Positions 31,925-40,410 of a stretch of 64,000 bases of DNA are shown in pieces. Location of the stretch: assembly GCA_028287745.1 (NCBI GenBank), contig JAQBPB010000068.1, positions 62,001 to 126,000 on the forward strand. Reading direction: 5' to 3'. The notes beneath the pieces are model-generated. The model had not been told where the DNA came from. It ran no database searches and saw only the letters and a program-made list of their open reading frames with translations. Each line of letters opens with the position of its first letter. Position 1 is the first letter of the stretch. The position numbers and the translations under genes are program-made. This DNA comes from Chloroflexota bacterium (lineage in GTDB: Bacteria > Chloroflexota > Chloroflexia > Chloroheliales > Chloroheliaceae).

Positions 31925-33427
31925 ATGCGTGGTAAAATCGTGCGCTTTTCATACCTGACCCGGCGGCGTCAGGCCGTTGATGTTGAAAATTTTAAGCCGG
32001 AATCAAAATCAAAACTTTGGATATCCCGGTTGTTAGATAAGACCGCTGCCCCTTTCTGGTTAGCCCGGATGCGCCGGAATGCTCATCATTACCACCGCGA
32101 TGGTGTAGCCCTGACAATGCAATTAACCTCGCAAATGGTCTACCGGATTGAAGTGCGCGGTATTGAAAATTTCAGCCGCGTTCCGTCTACCATCATTGCC
32201 TGCGGCCATAAACGCGACTCAGATATCCCCATCATCATTCCCCGCCTGTACTTTTTCCAGAAGCCGCAAAGCCGCCGTAAAGACTTGCGGCTGTTGTACG
32301 TAGCTGCCCGCGATGATGTGTTGGAACGCGGTTTCCTGATGATTTATTTCCCCTTGCTGGACTTCTTAAGGCCGCTGATTAGCCGCATGAGTATCAGCCA
32401 CTGGTTTCAGAGCTTGCAGGCTTGCCCGGTCAAGTTGCCGGACGAGCAGACCGTTAACCAGCTTTTGAATGAAACCTTACGGCTTGAAGGTAACTTACCG
32501 GCTGAAGAGTCCCTGGATGAGACCTGGCGCAACCGCCTGCTGGGTAACGCTGCGCACCAGCCTGGCCTGACGCTCAAGGATGTTATTTTGCGCGCTCCTC
32601 TGAAGGATTTGGCCCAGTATGCCACGCCGCGAATGTTCCGCGAACCGCTGGCAAACCGCATTCGCCAGCGCCACCATGGCACAATGCACGCCCAATTACG
32701 CTATCTAATCAGGGTTTTGGAAAAAGGCGGCAGCCTGATGGTCCTTCCGGAAGGCCGGGTTACCCCGGACGGCCGGTTTTGCAAGATGCGGGCGGCAGTG
32801 ATTCGTTTAATCCAGCAAACCAGGGTTGAAACTCGCTTAATGCCCGTAAACCTGACCTACGATTTCATGGATACCGAGCGGGCGAACGTTACCCTCATAA
32901 TCGGGCCGGAAGTGGTCAACCTTAAGCATCATACCAAGTCCGCCTTAGCCGATATTATTCGCGAAAAAGTTGCCGGGCTGGTCTGCGTAAGTTTAAGCGG
33001 GTTGGTCAGCCGGGCGCTGGTCGAAACGGTGAGCCAGGGAGCCACTCAGATCAAATTGAGCCGGTTCAAAGAAGAAATCTGGGCTGAGGCCCAACGCCTG
33101 CGCCGCCTGGGCCTGGCTCTGGACCGGCAGTTGGCTACCCGGCAGGAGTTTGAAGAACGCTTCGAACGGTTCATGGACTACGCCTGGCAGACCGGTGGGT
33201 TTTTCCAGGTCGGTCCAATGTTTGCGGCGGATAGTTCCGACGGCCACGACTGGATTCGCCTGAACCGGACCGCCTTGCTCCGCGAGGAATGTACCAGACA
33301 TACCGATAATCCGGTGCGGTACTGTTATAATGAATTGACCGAATTACTGGAAACCTGGGACGCTTTGCCCAGGCCGGTTGACCCGGAAATAGCCGCCGCA
33401 CCCCTTGAACTGGTCGCCCATGCTTAA
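31925..33427 (+). CDS. PlsC-like glycerolipid acyltransferase with a large insert
   Basis: Predicted membrane-associated acyltransferase (1-acylglycerol-3-phosphate acyltransferase family). The catalytic HX4D motif is GHKRDSD near residue 95. The substrate/phosphate motif is LPEGRVTPDG near residue 275. These motifs are usually about 70 residues apart; here about 180 residues intervene, with hydrophobic and charged segments. A C-terminal extension of about 130 residues is helical and has no cysteine-rich or membrane motif. At 500 residues it is twice the family norm. It starts with ATG at 31925. Its substrate is unknown, and it could be a divergent member acting on a different lipid. Confidence 0.75.
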   Translation: MRGKIVRFSYLTRRRQAVDVENFKPESKSKLWISRLLDKTAAPFWLARMRRNAHHYHRDGVALTMQLTSQMVYRIEVRGIENFSRVPSTIIACGHKRDSDIPIIIPRLYFFQKPQSRRKDLRLLYVAARDDVLERGFLMIYFPLLDFLRPLISRMSISHWFQSLQACPVKLPDEQTVNQLLNETLRLEGNLPAEESLDETWRNRLLGNAAHQPGLTLKDVILRAPLKDLAQYATPRMFREPLANRIRQRHHGTMHAQLRYLIRVLEKGGSLMVLPEGRVTPDGRFCKMRAAVIRLIQQTRVETRLMPVNLTYDFMDTERANVTLIIGPEVVNLKHHTKSALADIIREKVAGLVCVSLSGLVSRALVETVSQGATQIKLSRFKEEIWAEAQRLRRLGLALDRQLATRQEFEERFERFMDYAWQTGGFFQVGPMFAADSSDGHDWIRLNRTALLREECTRHTDNPVRYCYNELTELLETWDALPRPVDPEIAAAPLELVAHA

Positions 33428-33557
33428 CGGCTGGGGTAAGGTTTCAAGGTAGCCCGGTCCGCCGGGTTTGACAGCTAAATTAGGCGGTGCTAAGCTTGCT
33501 GCCAGACCGGTATCGATTGACCTGGTTGAGCTAACTACAGCAAGGAGTAGAGTAATC

Positions 33558-34043
33558 ATGCCCGTTGCAACATATGAAGCGCTTTCCGCGCATGACCGGT
33601 TGCGCATTTTAAATAAGTACAAAAATATTGCCATGGTCGGACTGTCCAACAATCCGTTCCGGCCCAGCCATTTCGCCGCCATTTACCTGCTGGCGAACGG
33701 TTACAATATTATTCCGGTTAACCCGGCCTGTCAGGAAATCCTGGGCCGCAAATGCTACGCTTCTCTGAAAGATATACCCGAACCGGTCGATATTGTAGAC
33801 GTGTTTCGCAAACCGGGCGACGTACCGCCGCTGGTGGACGATGCCGTGGCTATCGGGGCGAAAGTCCTCTGGCTGCAACTGGGCGTAATCAACGAGGAAG
33901 CGGCTAATAAGGCCCTTGCAGCCGGGTTGGAAGTAGTGATGGACCGCTGTGTCAAAATCGAACACGCCCGCTTCTTTGGCGGTTTAAATACAATTGGCCT
34001 TAACACCGGGGTTATCAGTAGTCGCCGGATGACTTTATCCTGA
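33558..34043 (+). CDS. CoA-binding domain protein (YccU-like)
   Basis: A 161-residue single-domain Rossmann protein with the CoA-binding pattern IAMVGLSNNPFRPSHFAA, IIPVNP, DIVDVFRKPGDVP and VVMDRCVKIEHAR. Family members bind CoA or related nucleotides; the cellular role is undefined. AAGGAG at 33542-33547 selects the ATG at 33558; the frame upstream to 33468 is unlikely. The next gene starts 12 nt after the stop, so they are probably one transcript. Confidence 0.88.
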   Translation: MPVATYEALSAHDRLRILNKYKNIAMVGLSNNPFRPSHFAAIYLLANGYNIIPVNPACQEILGRKCYASLKDIPEPVDIVDVFRKPGDVPPLVDDAVAIGAKVLWLQLGVINEEAANKALAAGLEVVMDRCVKIEHARFFGGLNTIGLNTGVISSRRMTLS

Positions 34044-34055
34044 CAAGATTAGATT

Positions 34056-36353
34056 TTGAAAGAGTTAAGCCAACCCCAAACAGTCCCGGAACCAACTCCC
34101 GAAATTCCAGCTTCAACCGTTAAGCCTGCATTGCCAGCCTCGCGGAACGCTACCCTGTGGGGAATGCTATTAAAACCCGCCCGCCAGGAGCTTTCCTGGC
34201 TGGTGCGCGGGTTCAGGGCAGTCCCGTTGGCGTTCCTGACCCTATTTTCAGCTTTGCTCCTGACCCTGGGGTATCAGGCCCCGCTTGATTATTCCTTTAT
34301 CCTGGGCAAAGGCAATTCCTCAGACTTTCTTTATCTACAGAGCTTTAACCCGCCTGAAGCCAACTCGGAATTTAGCTTTCGCTGGACCACCGACGAAAGC
34401 TATTTGCGTTTCCCGGGTATAGGCCGCCTTCCCTCGGCTCAAGTGGAACTGGAAATGCAGCCGGGCGGCCGCCCGGCTAATTTAGCCTTGCCTAAAGTCC
34501 AACTCTGGAAAGAGGACCGCCTGTTAGGCGAAGTGGAAGTCCGGCCCGACCAACGCCTTTATACTTTTAGTTACAATGAAGAAGGCAACCGGTTAAAGGG
34601 AAATTTGGCCCTGACGCTCAAAGTACTTAATCCTTTCACGGAGAAGGGTCACGACCTGCCCCTGGGGGTAGTTGTATCAAAAGTACGGTTGACCGGCGGC
34701 AGTGCCGATGGGCGTCCAGTTGTCCCTTCGCTGGGGCACCTGGCGTTCTTACTGGCCGGACTGATTGCGGTCTACCTGGCCCTGGTCCGCTCCGGTTGGA
34801 AACCTCGTCTGGCCGCTTATATTGGGGCTGGGCTGGCCTTCGGTGCGGCTATAACTTTAGCCCTGTTCCGGCTGCAACTGACCCCGGCAGTCGAGGAATT
34901 ATTTCTAACTATTATACTGGCCTATCCTTTATTGGTGCTTGGTCTGCGTACTACCGGGTGGTGGCTGGCCCGGCGCAAGCTGGATTTCCCGGCCGTCCAA
35001 ATGCGCTGGCTGGGCTTACTATTTATAACCGTCTTTGTAATAAAAGCTACAGGGATGAATCATCCTGCCTTCGGAGTGGTTGATCACTGGTTCCGGGTGC
35101 ATCAGATTTTCCGTTTCTGGAATTTCCCGGCCGATTTCTGGCAGCAATATTTCAATGTCAGCACCGGTTCAACCGTCACCGGGCAGGAAGGTGGCTCGGC
35201 CGTGCTGGGCCAGTGGGGCTTGCAGGTTAGCCTGCCCTACTCACCGCTTTTTTATCTTTTTGCCGCGCCACTCTCCCTTTTCTGGCCGGATTACCACAAT
35301 GTTAATCTTCTGGCGGCGGTCAATGACCTGGCAAGCTGGCTGGAATCAACCCAGCTTTTCTTGCTCTACCTGGTTGTCCGGCTGGCTTACCGGACTGCCT
35401 CTAGCGGCTGGGCCGGGGTGCTGGCGGGCGCAATCTTCGGGTTTTATCCGCTAAGCTTTCTTCTTTTCAGCGACGGTGGCTATAACTCAATTTTCGCGGC
35501 CTGGCTATCGCTGTTATTTATAGCACTGCTGGTGGATTGGCTGCGGCTGAAAGAGGCCGGGGCAAAAGTCTCCGGCTGGCTGGTAGCCTGGCTGATTATA
35601 AGCCTGGGGGCGGCTTTGCTGGCCCACACCAGTACTTTACTCATGCTGGGGTCGCTGGTAACCCTTTTTACGGTCATGCTGCTGGTCCGGCGCTCTACCC
35701 GGCCCACTGGCCTGGGTGTAGCCCGGTTGGGCCTGGGCGGCCTGGGCCTGGCTTTGTTACTGTATTACGGCTGGTATCTGCCGGGCCTGGTTGGTCAGAC
35801 CCTTCCGACTATTCTGGGCAAGCTGGGGACGGGTGGTATTGGGCAGGAAACCATCAAGCTGGGCAGCCCACTTTTAACTGGCTTCTGGCCGCAGCTATGG
35901 GAACATTTCCGTTTGTGGCCCTTCCTGGGGTTGCTGGGTTTTCTGCTGGTGGAGTTTAAAATTAAAGCAAATGCCGGGCAGCAACCAGGGCAACCTGACG
36001 CCATGGGCCAGGGCAGCCCTACTTTAAATCAGGACCATGTTAAACCGACCGGTATAAATTCAGCCATTAATCTGCTCTGGCTGGCCTGGTTGGCGGTTTT
36101 CCTGGCCTTCAGCCTGTTGGACTTGCGGATAAACCTCTTGCAAAAGCATATGCTTTTCGTGGCCCCTTTGTTTTGCCTGGGGACCGGCCTGGCCCTGACC
36201 CGGCTCTGGCAGTTGTTGGAAAACCGCGCGCGCTGGCTGCGCTGGGGTCTGGTAGCAGTGGTGGGCGCCCTCATAATTTATAATGTTGTAAGTGGCCTAC
36301 TTATCTGGTACGGCCGCATTTACTTTGGCATCAGCCCTCCGGGTTCCGGCTAA
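34056..36353 (+). CDS. large polytopic membrane protein, possibly GT-C-type glycosyltransferase
   Basis: A 765-residue membrane protein. After about 45 polar residues there is one membrane helix, an extracytoplasmic beta-rich domain (about residues 80-220), then about ten membrane segments. The layout recalls GT-C glycosyltransferases, but I see no clear catalytic Asp motif; the DHW in VVDHWFRVHQ is the best candidate for the first loop. The N-terminal soluble part is Pro-rich. It starts with TTG at 34056. It may be co-transcribed with the CoA-binding gene. The substrate cannot be stated. Confidence 0.7.
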   Translation: MKELSQPQTVPEPTPEIPASTVKPALPASRNATLWGMLLKPARQELSWLVRGFRAVPLAFLTLFSALLLTLGYQAPLDYSFILGKGNSSDFLYLQSFNPPEANSEFSFRWTTDESYLRFPGIGRLPSAQVELEMQPGGRPANLALPKVQLWKEDRLLGEVEVRPDQRLYTFSYNEEGNRLKGNLALTLKVLNPFTEKGHDLPLGVVVSKVRLTGGSADGRPVVPSLGHLAFLLAGLIAVYLALVRSGWKPRLAAYIGAGLAFGAAITLALFRLQLTPAVEELFLTIILAYPLLVLGLRTTGWWLARRKLDFPAVQMRWLGLLFITVFVIKATGMNHPAFGVVDHWFRVHQIFRFWNFPADFWQQYFNVSTGSTVTGQEGGSAVLGQWGLQVSLPYSPLFYLFAAPLSLFWPDYHNVNLLAAVNDLASWLESTQLFLLYLVVRLAYRTASSGWAGVLAGAIFGFYPLSFLLFSDGGYNSIFAAWLSLLFIALLVDWLRLKEAGAKVSGWLVAWLIISLGAALLAHTSTLLMLGSLVTLFTVMLLVRRSTRPTGLGVARLGLGGLGLALLLYYGWYLPGLVGQTLPTILGKLGTGGIGQETIKLGSPLLTGFWPQLWEHFRLWPFLGLLGFLLVEFKIKANAGQQPGQPDAMGQGSPTLNQDHVKPTGINSAINLLWLAWLAVFLAFSLLDLRINLLQKHMLFVAPLFCLGTGLALTRLWQLLENRARWLRWGLVAVVGALIIYNVVSGLLIWYGRIYFGISPPGSG

Positions 36354-36715
36354 ACCCTGCCAGAATGAACTCAGCTGTTAAACTAAATATATAACCGAAA
36401 GTTTATTTGTCTGGATTGGATAGCCCCCAAATAAACGGTATAATAGCCTCATCACTTTACAACACATTTTCTATAGAATAGTGCTGACCAAGGTTGCTCG
36501 GTTTTTCATTCGTTTGCTACAATGTTGTAACGGAGTTTTGTTTAATTCCAATAACATCCTAATTTCATTGTGGAAAAGAGGGAAATTACTGCTTTCTTTC
36601 TACATATCTTTAAAGATTAGCTGGCTCTCTTCCAATATTTTACATTTATTTTGTCGCCTTCCCCGAATATTGTAATTTATTTTTAATGGACTATTCACCT
36701 GGGAAAGATTCAATT
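36354..36715. other. AT-rich intergenic leader region before the small gene at 36716
   Basis: It carries a promoter at 36416-36444 and about 265 nt of AT-rich leader. A 64-codon frame here (36481-36675) has no ribosome binding site and is probably chance. A TACAA/TTGTA palindrome lies near 36519-36530. Composition is clearly lower in GC than the neighbours. Confidence 0.45.
36416..36444 (+). promoter_or_regulatory. promoter upstream of the small gene at 36716
   Basis: TTGGAT, a 17-nt spacer and TATAAT. Confidence 0.65.
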
Positions 36716-36958
36716 ATGAAAAAGTGTGACGCCGTAGAAATTCTTAAAGCTTGCAGCCCAATCTACAATAAACTTTACCATAGAGTGGCTTATGACCTTA
36801 ATGAGCTTGATGTTGTCTACCTGGATAAATTAAAAGAGGTGTGGCAAGCCGGGTTTATCGAACAATCCGAAGTCCTTGAGGAAGCAAATTTTAATATTAC
36901 TAAAGTGGCTTTTTTAATCGGCTATGTGACTAACGAGGCCAGGGTTAATTGTGACTAA
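36716..36958 (+). CDS. hypothetical small protein, paralogue-like to the gene at 6722
   Basis: An 80-residue soluble helical protein. Its start CDAVEILKACSPIYNKL matches the N-terminus of the product at 6722 (NEAIVLLRACKPLADRL) in spacing and in the Ala-Cys-x-Pro core. The rest is charged and helical. GGGAAAG is 9-10 nt before the ATG at 36716; an in-frame ATG at 36686 lacks one. Its base composition is AT-rich, like its long leader and unlike its neighbours. Function unknown. Confidence 0.6.
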   Translation: MKKCDAVEILKACSPIYNKLYHRVAYDLNELDVVYLDKLKEVWQAGFIEQSEVLEEANFNITKVAFLIGYVTNEARVNCD

Positions 36959-36992
36959 AAACCTGTAGTAAAATAGGAGTTTATAAGGAATC

Positions 36993-37023
36993 AAAAAAGC
37001 CGCTAATGCCACTTAGCGGCTTT
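36993..37023 (-). terminator. terminator of the DUF4177 gene, possibly bidirectional
   Basis: AAGCCGCTA and TAGCGGCTT form a perfect stem around an 8-nt loop. Six Ts follow on the minus strand and three on the plus strand. Confidence 0.8.
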
Positions 37024-37077
37024 GTCCATCATATAGATGTAATTTTGTCAGTCAATACCTTACCCGGTCAAACCGGC

Positions 37078-37608
37078 TTAAAGCTGGGTAACCGGCCCGC
37101 TGTTATCTTCAACCTCTTCCAGCGTACTGGACTGAGTCGACCGGGTAGCCTGGGAAGGCTCGCCGGTAGCAGGCCGTTTGAAGATGAAGTAGCTGTTTTC
37201 AGTGTCAGCTAACGGGCTAACGCCACTTAATTCCCAGCCTTGCTGGCCCAGTTCGTCCAGGTATTCCCGGACAAAACTGCTGCGGCGTTCACCTCGACCA
37301 ATTATTGCCTGGTCGCCCTCGGATGAGATTTGTCCCCGGAAGTTTACATAAACCACCTTGTACTCCCAACGGGTGCCCGTATAGGGTTTAGCCGGGGCTT
37401 TAGGGGCAGCCTGGGGTTGCGGCCTGGCCTGGGCCGAAGGAGGTGCCGCCTCGCCAACGGGCGGGAACCCGGCCCCATTCTGGGGAGCCTGGTTTGGCTG
37501 AGTGGCCTGGTTTACGGTCTGTTCAAGCCGGTTAATACCGGACTGAATTTCACGCAGCACCTGTGAGAACATGTTTTGTAGCGAAGGAGGTTCGTTACGC
37601 TCGCTCAT
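37078..37608 (-). CDS. DUF4177-like protein with a proline-rich linker
   Basis: A 176-residue soluble protein. An N-terminal amphipathic helix (LREIQSGINRLEQTVNQA) is followed by a Pro/Ala/Gln-rich linker and a small alpha/beta domain at about residues 80-145, with RWEYKVVYVNFRG, LDELGQQGWELSGVSP and YFIFKRP, as in DUF4177. GAAAGGA precedes the ATG. The C-terminal 30 residues are low complexity. It is alone on this strand. Function unknown. Confidence 0.78.
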   Translation of the reverse strand: MSERNEPPSLQNMFSQVLREIQSGINRLEQTVNQATQPNQAPQNGAGFPPVGEAAPPSAQARPQPQAAPKAPAKPYTGTRWEYKVVYVNFRGQISSEGDQAIIGRGERRSSFVREYLDELGQQGWELSGVSPLADTENSYFIFKRPATGEPSQATRSTQSSTLEEVEDNSGPVTQL

Positions 37609-37909
37609 AATAGTTTCCTTTCTAACCGACGCGGCTTGTCAGCTAACGAATGTGTTAATTAACACCCACCGGACACCGTCATTTGCCGCCTGACGACCTT
37701 TTTCCTCCGGTCAAGGTTATTGTAGCACCCAAAATTTAAAGCTGAAAGAGCATTGTCGTTAGAGTTGCGTTATAATAAGAGCGACAGGATGCGTAAAACG
37801 TAAAACAAACGTTGGACGTTTATGGTCAACAAGTTGTACAGGTAGAGTTTACCTTTGCATTGATAAACCGGCTAAATCTCTTTAAACCTTTAACGTTCGA
37901 CGAAAGAAA
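37609..37909. other. divergent intergenic region before the threonine dehydratase gene
   Basis: No ORF. A TATAAT at 37771-37776 could be the -10 box for the dehydratase gene, though no good -35 is present. The leader beyond it contains the near-repeats GCGTAAAACG, GTAAAACAAACG and TTGGACGTTTATG, with no obvious stem. Confidence 0.35.
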
Positions 37910-38854
37910 ATGTTAAACCTTTCAGATATTCAGGCAGCCCACACGCGGATTGCACCTTATGTAAGACGGACGCCTTTACTGGCGGCCAGGCCCCTGAAGT
38001 CCGGTCTTTCAGGTGATTGGTCGCTCTTTTTAAAACTGGAGAATTTGCAGATTACCGGCTCCTTCAAAGCCCGGGGCGCCATTAACAAGCTTTTGACCCT
38101 GGAAGAGACTACCGGCGAGGTACCGGGCCTGGTAACCGCCTCGGGCGGCAATCACGGGCTGGGGGTGGCGTATGCCGGGTGGATGCGCTCAAAACCAGCC
38201 ACGATCTTCCTGCCCGAGTCAACTCCACCCATAAAAGCCCAGAAGATTGCTACCTGGGGAGCCGAGGTGATTTACCAGGGGCAGGTCTGGGACGAAGCAA
38301 ACCTGGCTGCCCTGGAACTGGCCGAGCGCCGCGGCCTGGCCTATTTCCATCCTTTTGCCGACCCGGTGGTAATCGCCGGACAGGGCACTATCGGGCTGGA
38401 AATTATGGAAGACGCGCCCGGTCTGGACAGCCTGCTGGTGGCAATTGGCGGCGGCGGGCTGATGGCCGGGGTGGCCCTGGCGGTAAAAGCGATCAACCCG
38501 GCGGTACGCCTTATCGGTATTGAGCCGACCGGAGCGCCGACCCTTTACGAGAGCCTGAAAGCCGGTAAGCCGGTGGAACTGGACGCAATCCGGACGGGGG
38601 TGGGTACCCTGGCCCCGCGTATGAGTTCGCAGGTAAATTTTGATATAATCCGGCAACACGTTTCCGAGATTGTGCTGGTATCAGACGAAGAAATGGCAGC
38701 TGCTCAGCAATGGCTCTGGGTTGAACTGGGAATTGCTTCCGAACTGGCCGGGACTGCCGCTATCGCGGCTTTGTTAACCGGCAAGGTTCGCCCCGGCCCG
38801 GGCGAACGGGTAGGGGTTGTAATTTGCGCGGCAAATGCGGATATTCGCTTCTAA
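37910..38854 (+). CDS. threonine dehydratase/serine racemase-family PLP enzyme
   Basis: Fold type II PLP enzyme of 314 residues, the short catabolic form without a regulatory ACT domain. The PLP lysine is in ITGSFKARGA, the pyridoxal-contacting loop is TASGGNHG, and the phosphate-binding loop is AIGGGGLMAG. It likely deaminates threonine or serine to a 2-oxo acid, or racemises serine; the sequence does not decide. GAAAG precedes the ATG. It is single-gene by spacing and its regulator is not evident. Confidence 0.9.
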   Translation: MLNLSDIQAAHTRIAPYVRRTPLLAARPLKSGLSGDWSLFLKLENLQITGSFKARGAINKLLTLEETTGEVPGLVTASGGNHGLGVAYAGWMRSKPATIFLPESTPPIKAQKIATWGAEVIYQGQVWDEANLAALELAERRGLAYFHPFADPVVIAGQGTIGLEIMEDAPGLDSLLVAIGGGGLMAGVALAVKAINPAVRLIGIEPTGAPTLYESLKAGKPVELDAIRTGVGTLAPRMSSQVNFDIIRQHVSEIVLVSDEEMAAAQQWLWVELGIASELAGTAAIAALLTGKVRPGPGERVGVVICAANADIRF

Positions 38855-38862
38855 CTAATTCA

Positions 38863-38891
38863 TTGACAAAGTTAACCTGCGGTGCTATTAT
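38863..38891 (+). promoter_or_regulatory. consensus promoter of the small membrane protein pair
   Basis: TTGACA, a 17-nt spacer and TATTAT. It gives a leader of about 73 nt before the ATG at 38971. Confidence 0.82.
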
Positions 38892-38970
38892 CAATTTACG
38901 CATTACATAAAGTTAAACTCATTTTGGTAAAAAACTTAAACAATTCTCTTATTTACTTAGAGAGTAAAAT

Positions 38971-39267
38971 ATGAATCTACTCTCAAATTTCAACTTAAAT
39001 TGGAGCTGGCCCCAGGTTTTCGCACTTATTCTATTGGCGTTGGTGGGTGCATTCCTGGCGGAACGAGTTGTTGGTAACGCTCCTAAATATGGCATTCTAG
39101 GCTCGCTGGTACTTGGCATCCTGGGAGCCTGGTTTTTCTCTAATTTGCCCCTGGAAATACAGATTGAGCCCCGGTTGGAAGATATGCCGGTAGTCCGGTC
39201 CGTCCTGGGGGGACTGGTACTGGTAGCTATATTCGCTTACTTGCGTAAGCAAGGGGCTCCACGTTGA
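38971..39267 (+). CDS. small membrane protein, GlsB/YeaQ/YmgE-like
   Basis: A 98-residue protein with three predicted hydrophobic segments and the glycine-rich middle YGILGSLVLGILGAWFF, as in the transglycosylase-associated GlsB/YeaQ/YmgE family. A short acidic loop (EPRLEDMPV) separates the last helix. It has a consensus promoter. Its stop codon overlaps the TTG start of the next gene by 3 nt (TTGA), so the two membrane proteins are coupled. Confidence 0.7.
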   Translation: MNLLSNFNLNWSWPQVFALILLALVGAFLAERVVGNAPKYGILGSLVLGILGAWFFSNLPLEIQIEPRLEDMPVVRSVLGGLVLVAIFAYLRKQGAPR

Positions 39268-39602
39268 ACAGCATCAGCCAGTTTTTAAAACCCTGGTCAT
39301 TGGTATTTGGCCTGTTGGGCGCGGCGAGTGTGCTTTGCCTGATAAAGTTTGTACTGCGGCTGTTAGCCGCTGACGAGCTTAACCCGGTTGCCCGGGTCAT
39401 GGTCAGATTGGGTGGGTATTTAACCGGACCCTTCGAAACTTTAACCAGTTTGAAGCCGGTGGGACAACTACCCGGTTCTACCTTTGAGCCTTCTGCCCTG
39501 GTGGGTAGCCTGGGTTATCTTGTACTAGCACTGGCAATTGCGCTGGCTTTGGGAAGCTGGCGCGGGTTAGCGGCACGCAACATCCGTCAAAACAATCGCT
39601 AG
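39264..39602 (+). CDS. YggT-like small membrane protein
   Basis: A 112-residue protein with two long hydrophobic regions. The central pattern LRLLAADELNPVARVM and YLTGPFETLTSL, followed by FEPSALVGSLGYLVL, fits YggT-family topology. It starts with TTG at 39264, 6 nt after AAGGGGC, inside the stop of the preceding gene. YggT proteins have proposed links to osmotic or envelope stress and cell division; not provable here. Confidence 0.65.
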   Translation: MNSISQFLKPWSLVFGLLGAASVLCLIKFVLRLLAADELNPVARVMVRLGGYLTGPFETLTSLKPVGQLPGSTFEPSALVGSLGYLVLALAIALALGSWRGLAARNIRQNNR

Positions 39603-39639
39603 GGCAGCACTTCCAATCTCCACTAAATGGTTGCGTATC

Positions 39640-39664
39640 ACCCATACCCCGTTGGGTCTTTTAA
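39640..39664 (+). terminator. weak terminator before the HU gene
   Basis: ACCCA/TGGGT stem of 5 bp around TACCCCGT, followed by CTTTTAATT. Confidence 0.4.
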
Positions 39665-39703
39665 TTAGGGTTACTGGAGTGGCTAAGGGAAACGAGGTAA
39701 CAA

Positions 39704-40093
39704 ATGCATAAGAATGAGTTTATCAAGCAGTTGGCTAAAGAGACGACCCTTCCCCAGAAGGAAGTCAATCAGGTTATCAAGGGCGCTGTAGACTTAATTG
39801 CCCGCCGTTTGAAGGATGGCGATAAGGTAGTTATTACCGGGTTTGGAACTTTTGAGGTCCGTCGCAGAAGGGCACGGCGCGGGGTTAACCCCAAAACGAA
39901 AGAAAGGATAACTATCCCTGAGACCCAGACTCCTGGCTTTACGGCCAGCAATACTCTTAAACTTTCGGTACTTGGACAGTTGGAAGCGGCTAATTTAATG
40001 GACCATGCGGAAAACGATGGTACCGACAATTCTAACGGTGTTTCCGAAGTCAAAGCCGTCCGGCCCCGTGGCCGTAAAAAGGTAACAGCCTAG
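39704..40093 (+). CDS. hup: HU-family nucleoid protein with a C-terminal extension
   Basis: Homodimeric DNA-bending protein. The first 90 residues follow the HU pattern: NEFIKQLAKET, VVITGFGTFEVRRRRARRGVNP-like arm start (given here by GFGTFEVRRRRA) and TPGFTASNTLK. The family usually ends near residue 90; here about 35 residues follow, acidic then basic (RPRGRKKV). The tail may add a second DNA contact. ATG at 39704 follows AACGAGG. Confidence 0.92.
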   Translation: MHKNEFIKQLAKETTLPQKEVNQVIKGAVDLIARRLKDGDKVVITGFGTFEVRRRRARRGVNPKTKERITIPETQTPGFTASNTLKLSVLGQLEAANLMDHAENDGTDNSNGVSEVKAVRPRGRKKVTA

Positions 40094-40190
40094 TCTAGCT
40101 CTTTCAGGCAGGTTAAACCTTATACAGCCTTAAGTTTCTTATTCTAAGTTTACCTTTTCTATTTCTCAAAGACTTTGTCAAACGTAGGCT

Positions 40191-40238
40191 CTTTAAAAGC
40201 CCGCCTGGTCGTACAACCAGGGGGCCTTTTAAAGTTTA
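40191..40238 (+). terminator. terminator of the HU gene
   Basis: CTTTAAAAG and CCTGGT-type arms pair with ACCAGG and CTTTTAAAG in an imperfect long hairpin, followed by TTTATA. Confidence 0.65.
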
Positions 40239-40373
40239 TATTAAGCCGTAATTAATAACTTAACCGGTCCTCAGAATAAAGTTTGGTTTTAATTCATCTT
40301 GATAAAAAAGATAGATGTAATTGAAAACCGGGGTAACCTGGTTATTCGAACTAGCTTTTTTGTTTTTTCTTGC

Positions 40374-40402
40374 TTGACAGCATGTGAGTCTTATGTTAAC
40401 AT
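40374..40402 (+). promoter_or_regulatory. promoter giving a leaderless MerR transcript
   Basis: TTGACA, a 17-nt spacer and TAACAT. The ATG at 40411 is 8 nt beyond the -10 box. No ribosome binding site is present. The remaining bases from 40239 show nothing else. Confidence 0.78.
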
Positions 40403-40410
40403 AAATTTAA

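Noticed and set aside
36481-36675. 64-codon hydrophobic frame
   Set aside because: AT-rich sequence with no ribosome binding site, and likely part of a leader.
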